From assembly GCA_937892275.1 (NCBI GenBank), contig CALAVG010000236.1, positions 1 through 15,059 on the forward strand: a stretch of 15,059 bases of DNA, written 5' to 3'. This stretch comes from an uncultured Methanomicrobiales archaeon (GTDB taxonomy: Archaea; Thermoplasmatota; Thermoplasmata; Methanomassiliicoccales; Methanomethylophilaceae). The position numbers were made by a program, and so were the translations under genes. The notes beneath the pieces were generated by a model. It did not search any database and was not told where the DNA came from. It saw only the letters and a program-made list of their open reading frames with translations. This document shows, piece after piece, positions 7,180-11,772 of this stretch (position 1 is its first letter; each line of letters begins with the position of its first letter).

Positions 7180-8730
7180 TCAGAATCCGTCCAGCCTCTT
7201 CTGGGAATTATCGGGAAGTATGGAGTGCCCACGGGAAAGTTCGTTGTTGAGCTTCTCCAGATTGTCCCTCATGGTCTGCTCCTTCCTCTTGCTGGATGCC
7301 TCTATGCCCTCATCCATGGTACCGGCCGCCATCAGGATGTAGACCTCACCGTCGTTCTTCCTTCCGGTACGGCCCCTTCTCTGGATGGTCCTGATCTCCG
7401 AAGGCACGGGTTCGTAGAATATGACGACGTTGGTGCTGGAGATATCCAATCCCTCCTCACCGACGGATGTTGCGACTATAACGTTGACCTCACCTGAGCG
7501 GAGACTGTCCAGGAGCTTCACCTGCTCCTTCTGGGACATCCCGTCCTTGGCCTGTCCGATGAGCTTGGCGACTTTGGCCCCGCTTATTGATGAGAGCTTC
7601 GAGACCATCATGTCGCATGTGTCGCGGTACTGCGTAAAGACCATGACCTTGGAGTCGGGATCGTCTATGAGCGTCTTGCTGACGATGGACATGGCCTTGG
7701 ACACCTTGGGATGCTCCACATTGGTGGAATCCACGATTTTCCTCATGTCCTGGTATTCCGTGCGCCCGATCATCTGCTTGGCGCTGCGTCCTCCGCGTTC
7801 CTGCTCCGCCTCCTCCTCGAGCTTGTTAAGATAGAGTTTCAAAGGTGTGATACCCTGGGTCTCGGCCAGCATCATTGCGTGAAGGATCTTGATTCCTTTC
7901 GCGGTGAGGGATAATCCCTTGAAGACGGATGCCGTCTTCTCACCTGTGTTCAGTCTTGCCTGGAGCATCCTCTGGATGTCCAGGAAGTGACCTCTGGTGG
8001 GAGGTCTGGCAGGATTCATCAGTTTGAGGCTCGTGAGCTCCTTGACATAATGGCTGAGCTGCATCCTTAGGAGATGATCTATTGCGACCAGATCATCCGG
8101 GAGGTTCACCATAAGCTTGATGACATATGTGTCGTGCACATACGGGGCGACATCCCTGTCGTCCTCTGAACGGACGTCGACCCTGTTGATATGGAGGTTG
8201 ATACAGACCTCCTTGATCTTGTTGATACTGGCACCTGGTGAAGCGGTCATGCCTATGCAGCGGATCCCTCTGTTGCAGAATTCCGCTACGGTAACGCTAG
8301 CGTAGTTCCCGACGCTCCTGTGCGCTTCGTCAAATATTATCAACGATACTTTGTCCAGACTGTAGCGCCCTTCGGTCAAATCATTGGCAACGGTCTGCGG
8401 GGTGGCGATGATCACATCGTTCTGGGAGAACATCTTGACCCTCTTCTCGGGGGAGACGTTCCCGCTTATGACGCATACATCATGACCGACCATGAGTTCC
8501 GAGAATGTACCGTGATGCTGCTCCAGCAGCGGTTTGGTCGGAGCAAGGATCAGTACCTTGCCCTTGTCCACGAAATCAGCCACCACACGTAAAGCGACGA
8601 TCGTCTTCCCCAGACCCGTGGGTAGGATCAACAGGGTGTTGGACCTTATGCAGCCCTCGACCATGTTGGTCTGATAGCTGCGCTCCTCCACCTTGTCAAC
8701 GGCGATGTTGGGATGGACGACGAAACTCAT
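7180..8730 (-). CDS. hef: Hef/FANCM-family SF2 helicase, helicase domains only
   Basis: A 516-residue superfamily 2 helicase. Hef remodels stalled forks and branched DNA. Motifs: Walker A LPTGLGKT (36-43), APTKPL (63-68), ATPQTVANDL (109-118), motif II DEAH (134-137) followed by RSVGNYA, TASPG (162-166), a helical insert (about 215-330), then TQYRD (366-370), GEEGLDI (424-430) and motif VI QRRGRTGR (450-457). DEAHRSVGNYA and the GTMDEGIEASSKRKEQTM tail are typical of Hef/FANCM. Euryarchaeal Hef usually continues into an XPF-like nuclease and HhH domain at about 750 residues; here the protein stops at 516. The frame extends 81 codons further upstream, but that part overlaps the HesB gene, is low complexity and lacks family similarity. 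The ATG at 8730, with a TATA box 30 bases upstream, is chosen instead. Confidence 0.92.
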   Translation of the reverse strand: MSFVVHPNIAVDKVEERSYQTNMVEGCIRSNTLLILPTGLGKTIVALRVVADFVDKGKVLILAPTKPLLEQHHGTFSELMVGHDVCVISGNVSPEKRVKMFSQNDVIIATPQTVANDLTEGRYSLDKVSLIIFDEAHRSVGNYASVTVAEFCNRGIRCIGMTASPGASINKIKEVCINLHINRVDVRSEDDRDVAPYVHDTYVIKLMVNLPDDLVAIDHLLRMQLSHYVKELTSLKLMNPARPPTRGHFLDIQRMLQARLNTGEKTASVFKGLSLTAKGIKILHAMMLAETQGITPLKLYLNKLEEEAEQERGGRSAKQMIGRTEYQDMRKIVDSTNVEHPKVSKAMSIVSKTLIDDPDSKVMVFTQYRDTCDMMVSKLSSISGAKVAKLIGQAKDGMSQKEQVKLLDSLRSGEVNVIVATSVGEEGLDISSTNVVIFYEPVPSEIRTIQRRGRTGRKNDGEVYILMAAGTMDEGIEASSKRKEQTMRDNLEKLNNELSRGHSILPDNSQKRLDGF

Positions 8731-8754
8731 CACAGGTGCATGGATGAACGTTAT

Positions 8755-8766
8755 CAAATATGTTTT
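8755..8766 (-). promoter_or_regulatory. TATA box for the Hef-like helicase
   Basis: Minus-strand AAAACATATTTG is centred about 30 bases upstream of the ATG at 8730. It lies between the HesB terminator hairpin and the helicase start, so the helicase has its own promoter. Confidence 0.5.
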
Positions 8767-8819
8767 GAGGGTGCGACAGGCACACTCACAATTCAGAATT
8801 CGATAAAGAAAAGGTTGAA

Positions 8820-8833
8820 GGGCCGTGAGGCCC
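8820..8833 (-). terminator. GC hairpin with T-rich tail after the HesB/IscA gene
   Basis: A perfect 5-bp stem GGGCC/GGCCC with a four-base loop lies 10 bases past the HesB stop. On the minus strand it is followed by TTCAACCTTTTCTTTATCG, a pyrimidine- and T-rich stretch suited to archaeal termination. It separates HesB from the Hef promoter. Confidence 0.5.
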
Positions 8834-8842
8834 AGGGATTGT

Positions 8843-9169
8843 TTAGTGGCATCCGCCGCCGCAGGAGGCGCATCCGTTGAAGTTCGGGTTGCGGATGGTG
8901 AGTCCAGTTCCGAAGTTGGGGTCGTCGATGAACTCGATGACGCACTCGTCCAGTTCCTTCTTGGTCTCATCATCGTAGTACATCTTGAAACCCTTCGCGG
9001 TCTCGTCGATGATGTCCCCCTCCGCGTCCTTCTCCTGGAAGGACATTCCGAACTGGGGTCCGGAGCAGGCGAATCCTGCTACGTAGATCTTGATGCCGTA
9101 TCCCGTTTTCTGGTTCTTCTCGAGCAGATCGGTGATGAACTGCTCGGCCTCGGGTGTTATTGTCACCAT
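8843..9169 (-). CDS. HesB/IscA-family iron-sulfur protein
   Basis: A 108-residue A-type iron-sulfur carrier or HesB-like protein. The three conserved cysteine positions are present: Cys35 in AGFACSGPQFGMSF and a C-terminal group CASCGGGCH with Cys100, Cys103 and Cys107. The C-terminal spacing differs from the CGCG of bacterial IscA, so the bound metal site may differ. Such proteins bind and pass on Fe-S clusters or iron in the cytoplasm; there is no isc or suf gene nearby. The ATG at 9169 gives MVTITPEAEQ, the normal family N-terminus, and follows a GTGAT ribosome-binding-like sequence. An in-frame GTG at 9178 adds three residues and fits the TATA box distance (about 25 bases) for a leaderless start, so the start is uncertain by three codons. 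Confidence 0.88.
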   Translation of the reverse strand: MVTITPEAEQFITDLLEKNQKTGYGIKIYVAGFACSGPQFGMSFQEKDAEGDIIDETAKGFKMYYDDETKKELDECVIEFIDDPNFGTGLTIRNPNFNGCASCGGGCH

Positions 9170-9198
9170 TGTTATCACTCTCGTTTAACGGCGATTAG

Positions 9199-9206
9199 TA
9201 TTTAAA
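9199..9206 (-). promoter_or_regulatory. TATA box for the HesB/IscA gene
   Basis: Minus-strand TTTAAATA, one of the best TATA boxes in the window, is centred 25 bases upstream of the GTG at 9178 and 34 upstream of the ATG at 9169. Transcription would start at about 9177. Confidence 0.6.
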
Positions 9207-9253
9207 GGAGTACTATCGAATCCTCAGCATTTCTAAAGATTAAGGCCGTTATC

Positions 9254-9290
9254 TTGACGGACATCCAGAGTTGGATGTATCCTCCGTCAA
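9254..9290 (-). terminator. Long hairpin overlapping the stop of the carboxymuconolactone decarboxylase-family gene
   Basis: TTGACGG (9254-9260) pairs with CCGTCAA (9284-9290), and immediately inside ACATCCA (9261-9267) pairs with TGGATGT (9272-9278) around a GAGT loop. Only a five-base bulge (9279-9283) breaks the 14-bp stem. It covers the stop codon at 9287-9289. There is no clear T-tract behind it on the minus strand, so it may protect the 3' end rather than terminate. Confidence 0.4.
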
Positions 9291-9670
9291 TACTTGATGT
9301 CGTACGCATCGGCGAATGCCCTCAATGCGTAGGACTGCGAGCGGGTCATGGACATGAACGACCCAATCATGATCGTCTCGAGGACCTCGTCCTCCGTCGC
9401 ACCTGCCTTAATGGCGTGATCGATCTGTACCCTGAGGCAGTGCTCCCCTCCCAGGGCAGCCGCTGCGGATACTGCCAGCAGATACTTGAACTTCCCCTGG
9501 ATGGCACCGTTCTCGTTCTCGAGAATGCTCTTGCTGAAGTTCGCGGCCGGGACGAAGAGGTCCGGACGGACGCTGAGCACCTTGTTGGTGACCGGTATGA
9601 AACCGTAGAGTTCTTCTGTAGCCTTCAAAATCTTGTCCGTGATCGCACGGAGTTCGGGATCTTCCTGCAT
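9287..9670 (-). CDS. Carboxymuconolactone decarboxylase-family (AhpD-like) protein
   Basis: A 127-residue protein of the CMD/AhpD fold. The core is FKYLLAVSAAAALGGEHCLRV, then QIDHAIKAGATEDEVLETIM, with the family E-x-C...H pattern: Glu76, Cys78 and His85. AhpD-like peroxidases use E-x-C-x-x-C-x-x-x-H; here the second Cys position is Val81, so the dithiol is missing and classical alkylhydroperoxidase chemistry is unlikely. The actual substrate is unknown. The frame continues 24 codons upstream to an ATG at 9742, but a strong TATA box (9695-9702) sits within that extension, 28 bases before the ATG at 9670. The leaderless start at 9670 is therefore preferred. It is divergent from the uncharacterised gene at 9802. 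Confidence 0.85.
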   Translation of the reverse strand: MQEDPELRAITDKILKATEELYGFIPVTNKVLSVRPDLFVPAANFSKSILENENGAIQGKFKYLLAVSAAAALGGEHCLRVQIDHAIKAGATEDEVLETIMIGSFMSMTRSQSYALRAFADAYDIKY

Positions 9671-9694
9671 GTTCCGAGAATGCCCTGCCCACGC

Positions 9695-9702
9695 TTTATA
9701 AA
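9695..9702 (-). promoter_or_regulatory. TATA box fixing the start of the AhpD-like gene
   Basis: TTTATAAA is centred 28 bases upstream of the ATG at 9670. Because it lies inside the longer ORF, it argues strongly for the internal start. Confidence 0.65.
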
Positions 9703-9747
9703 TTGCCGATTGGAAGGACGGTGTTGTCAAATTGACCCGCACTATCT

Positions 9748-9757
9748 CTTTTATTAA
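9748..9757 (+). promoter_or_regulatory. TATA-like element for the 9802 gene
   Basis: Plus-strand CTTTTATTAA is centred near 9753. A start near 9779 would leave a leader of 20-30 bases, which contains AGGAT just before the ATG codons at 9802 and 9808. Confidence 0.4.
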
Positions 9758-9801
9758 CCGTACCCCGAAGGTGTCGTCTCTGCGTGGAATAACGCAGGAT
9801 A

Positions 9802-10512
9802 ATGAAAATGGACAAAGAAGGGATGCTACAGGCCCTGTTCTCCTCCGTAGGATCGGATTACGGCTTCGGGGAGGTGACCGCGGGATTCACTCCCGAGAAG
9901 GACATGAAGATCATATGGATGCGCGCATTCGGCTGGATCGATTTCTGGATCAGCGATTATCTGGAGGATGCCCCGGCCAATGTTCTGAAATCGGTCGCGG
10001 ACACAATATTCGGCAGGATAAGCACACAGGACAGCATAGCATATTCGAAGCCTCTGGTGGATTATGTCACGAGCGACGAGTTCCTCACAAGGAACCGTCC
10101 GCTGTACCTGTCGAGGGTCAACGGGGTCAGCAAAGGGATGGAGGGCCGCCATGTGGACCTCTCGGATTCACATCACAGATTGGTCAAAAAAGGACTGATA
10201 GAGGATGATCCGAGCATAGTGGTAAGATGGGCGCCTATGATGGAAGGCTCGTATGCAGGGCACTCCAGCATACTGATGAGGACCGTCTGCGTCTCCCGCA
10301 GGCTGGACAACGTGTACGTTCCCGATGATGTCCTGGATTTCATCCTGTTCTCACAGATAGCCTTCGTGCAGGAGGATTTCAATCAGGATCCGACGAAGAA
10401 CATACTCCTGGCGAAGGAGACTCTTAAGGAATATCCGGAATATGACAGGCTCATGAAGAATGTGACCGGAATGGGTCTGAGGCTGTGGAGGGAGGTGTCC
10501 CCCGCGGACTAA
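9802..10512 (+). CDS. Uncharacterised protein, possibly a metallopeptidase-like fold without HExxH
   Basis: A 236-residue soluble protein that I do not recognise with confidence. It has no signal peptide, membrane segment or Cys cluster. The first third has IIWMRAFGWIDFWISDYLED (37-56) and a helix APANVLKSVADTIFGRIS. The last third has VYVPDDVLDFILFSQIAFVQ (171-190) and ETLKEYPEYDRLM (206-218). The second part resembles the layout of SprT/M48-like zinc peptidases, in which vP..vl.yvl.HE..H is followed by a downstream PEY helix; here the HExxH position reads FSQIAF. That resemblance is an inference from memory. The start could be the ATG at 9802 or at 9808, both near AGGAT at 9796-9800. It is divergent from the AhpD-like gene and followed by the long non-coding region. 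Confidence 0.75.
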   Translation: MKMDKEGMLQALFSSVGSDYGFGEVTAGFTPEKDMKIIWMRAFGWIDFWISDYLEDAPANVLKSVADTIFGRISTQDSIAYSKPLVDYVTSDEFLTRNRPLYLSRVNGVSKGMEGRHVDLSDSHHRLVKKGLIEDDPSIVVRWAPMMEGSYAGHSSILMRTVCVSRRLDNVYVPDDVLDFILFSQIAFVQEDFNQDPTKNILLAKETLKEYPEYDRLMKNVTGMGLRLWREVSPAD

Positions 10513-10530
10513 CACACTCTTTCATGGTTA

Positions 10531-10730
10531 CGACGGTGACGCCGATCTCGGAGCACTGACTTATCCGGGGGGTATGTGTCGGACCCTACGTTGACCCCCA
10601 GTCATCGCTGTGACGACGCGTCACCAACTCCTGCGGGAGCCCAACAAAGTTGGGATAGGGCCACTGTACGCCGTCCCGTGCACATGGCGTTCATGGATCG
10701 CGCCCTTTCGCCGGTACGACGATTCGTATT
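10531..10730 (+). ncRNA. Candidate structured RNA (inverted-repeat-rich intergenic region)
   Basis: This fills most of the 311-base gap between genes and carries many nested stems. Domain 1: GGTGACGC (10535-10542) pairs perfectly with GCGTCACC (10618-10625); inside it TGACT (10557-10561) pairs with AGTCA (10600-10604) and GGGGG (10567-10571) with CCCCC (10595-10599). Domain 2: CTCC/GGAG (10628-10639), CCCAAC-AAA-GTTGGG (10640-10654), AGGGC (10657-10661) with GCCCT (10702-10706), enclosing ACGCC (10668-10672)/GGCGT (10686-10690). Last is TACGA-CGAT-TCGTA (10715-10728). It does not look like tRNA, SRP RNA or RNase P RNA. The strand is uncertain, since stems fold on either; plus is chosen because a hairpin and T5 run follow. 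It could instead be a long leader of the ferredoxin gene. Confidence 0.4.
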
Positions 10731-10741
10731 CTGAATGGTCG

Positions 10742-10750
10742 TATTTAAAA
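10742..10750 (+). promoter_or_regulatory. TATA box upstream of the ferredoxin-nitroreductase-like gene
   Basis: TATTTAAAA centred at 10746 would place transcription start near 10772, giving a leader of about 50 bases. The GC hairpin at 10751-10768 then lies between TATA box and start site, which is unusual and could mark an operator. Confidence 0.45.
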
Positions 10751-10768
10751 AGGGGCCATAAGGCCCCT
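10751..10768 (+). terminator. Perfect GC hairpin followed by a T run
   Basis: AGGGGCC-ATAA-GGCCCCT forms a perfect 7-bp stem, followed after eight bases by TTTTT (10776-10780). It resembles the hairpin after the HesB gene and the one after the synthetase gene. It may end a transcript from the inverted-repeat region, or, given the adjoining TATA box, act as a promoter-proximal operator. Confidence 0.4.
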
Positions 10769-10803
10769 GATTCCGTTTTTACGTTGGATCCTGTGATACA
10801 TTC

Positions 10804-10820
10804 TTATCCAATGAGGATAA
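10804..10820 (+). promoter_or_regulatory. Hairpin enclosing the ribosome-binding site of the ferredoxin-nitroreductase-like gene
   Basis: TTATCC (10804-10809) pairs perfectly with GGATAA (10815-10820) around a five-base loop. The presumed GAGG ribosome-binding sequence (10813-10816) is half in the loop and half in the stem, four bases before the GTG. In RNA this could limit ribosome access. Confidence 0.3.
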
Positions 10821-10823
10821 ACG

Positions 10824-11564
10824 GTGCTCAAGATGAACCATCTGGAGATCGACCTGGACAAATGCATCGGATGCGGCAAGTGCGCCAAGATGTGCATGAA
10901 GGACAACATAGTCGTAGAGGACCGCAAGGCGAAGGAGACCGGCAACGGATGCCTCGAATGCTCCCACTGCGTATCCAGCTGTCCCAAAGGCGCCATCGAA
11001 CTGATACCCGTTGATAAAGAGAACGAATCTTTCTTCTCCACAATAAAGAAGGATAAGATGTTCGACGGCAGCATGATCTCGGACTCCGACCTCCAGGAGC
11101 TGGCCCAGGCCATGGGGCACGGAAGCGGAAAATACGAGTTCTCGGTCTTCCAGGGAGAACTGCTGGACGACTTCATGGATACCGTCTGGCAGATCATGAG
11201 GGAGAAGGAATCAGAGGTCATACTGATGAGGGACTTCGGAGCCTTCCGGGACAATATGGGGGTACTGCAGCCTCCGGCCGTATGGGAGGGCCAGCAGGTG
11301 CTCTTCATCTTCACCGACACCAAGGAGAACGCCCTCAACGCATCGGAGAGGATGGTCAGGAAGGGACTGAGCCTCCGCATCAGGGGATTCCATTCCAACC
11401 TCATCATGAGCGCATACCTGTTCAACAAGGACCGCATCATGGAATACTTCCCGGACAACAAGAAGCCTCTGCAGATGGCGTATGTCATCGGTCATGCCAG
11501 GCGCTTGGTGGAGCCTGTGTTCAAACCTATGAACAAACTCAAGGGTTTCCTCGGAAAAGATTGA
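10824..11564 (+). CDS. Two-[4Fe-4S] ferredoxin fused to a degenerate nitroreductase-like domain
   Basis: A 246-residue cytoplasmic redox protein. The N-terminus has two [4Fe-4S] cluster motifs: CIGCGKCAKMC (Cys14, 17, 20, 24) and CLECSHCVSSCP (Cys43, 46, 49, 53). The remainder (about 75-230) has the helix pattern of ferredoxin-nitroreductase proteins: DSDLQELAQAM, a long central helix ending in MREKE, then GLSLRIRGFHSNLIMSAYLF and a terminal MAYVIGHAR in place of the usual iGyP strand. The Arg-rich RRSxRxF motif that contacts FMN phosphate is not visible, so flavin binding is doubtful. The GTG at 10824 follows GAGG (10813-10816) by seven bases; an ATG at 10833 is the alternative. The synthetase gene downstream has its own promoter, so a shared role is only suggested. 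Confidence 0.8.
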   Translation: MLKMNHLEIDLDKCIGCGKCAKMCMKDNIVVEDRKAKETGNGCLECSHCVSSCPKGAIELIPVDKENESFFSTIKKDKMFDGSMISDSDLQELAQAMGHGSGKYEFSVFQGELLDDFMDTVWQIMREKESEVILMRDFGAFRDNMGVLQPPAVWEGQQVLFIFTDTKENALNASERMVRKGLSLRIRGFHSNLIMSAYLFNKDRIMEYFPDNKKPLQMAYVIGHARRLVEPVFKPMNKLKGFLGKD

Positions 11565-11586
11565 TTGACGATGTTAAAAATCGACA

Positions 11587-11608
11587 TTTGACGAATAAAA
11601 CCGTCAAA
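11587..11608. repeat. Inverted repeat TTTGACG/CGTCAAA
   Basis: TTTGACG (11587-11593) and CGTCAAA (11602-11608) form a 7-bp inverted repeat around eight bases, 23 bases past the ferredoxin gene stop. Related TTGACGA occurs at 11565-11571. It may be a 3' hairpin of that gene or part of the regulatory region before the synthetase gene. Confidence 0.4.
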
Positions 11609-11644
11609 GGGGCCCATTTAGTTACTATTTTTGATAGACATATG

Positions 11645-11711
11645 ACGAAATCTGCTCATTTCGTAGAAATTATGCATAATTATTACGAAATTTAGAAAAT
11701 TACTACGAAAA
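11645..11711. promoter_or_regulatory. Dyad and ACGAAA repeat cluster, probable operator
   Basis: The core is a 34-bp dyad at 11658-11691: ATTTCGTA on the left, AATTATGCATAATT (a perfect 14-base palindrome, 11668-11681) in the middle and TACGAAAT on the right, with 15 of 17 symmetric pairs matching. Further ACGAAAT and ACGAAAA copies lie at 11645-11651 and 11705-11711. The three same-direction copies start at 11645, 11685 and 11705, spaced by 40 and 20 bases, close to whole helical turns. The cluster ends about 32 bases before the TATA box of the acetyl-CoA synthetase gene, a position suited to an activator or repressor site. Confidence 0.5.
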
Positions 11712-11742
11712 CATGCAGATATGACTGACTGGCATAGCAAGG

Positions 11743-11755
11743 TATTTTATTAAAG
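11743..11755 (+). promoter_or_regulatory. TATA box for the acyl-CoA synthetase gene
   Basis: TATTTTATTAAAG is centred about 24 bases upstream of the ATG at 11773, giving an essentially leaderless message. Confidence 0.6.
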
Positions 11756-11772
11756 GTCATAGATTACCACGC

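Noticed and set aside
8731..8973. An 81-codon N-terminal extension of the Hef-like helicase frame
   Set aside because: It overlaps the HesB gene on the same strand in another frame, is low-complexity Ser/Thr/Arg sequence, and the TATA box and terminator lie within it. It is a shadow of HesB.
10655..10690. Possible cobalamin or TPP riboswitch, prompted by GGGCCACTG and the long leader
   Set aside because: The diagnostic boxes (B12 box, CTGAGA and the TPP partner sequence) are not present on either strand.
10610..11014. A 134-codon frame covering the inverted-repeat region and the start of the ferredoxin gene
   Set aside because: Its second half is an alternative frame of the ferredoxin cluster region and its first half crosses the stems. 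No protein-like pattern was seen.
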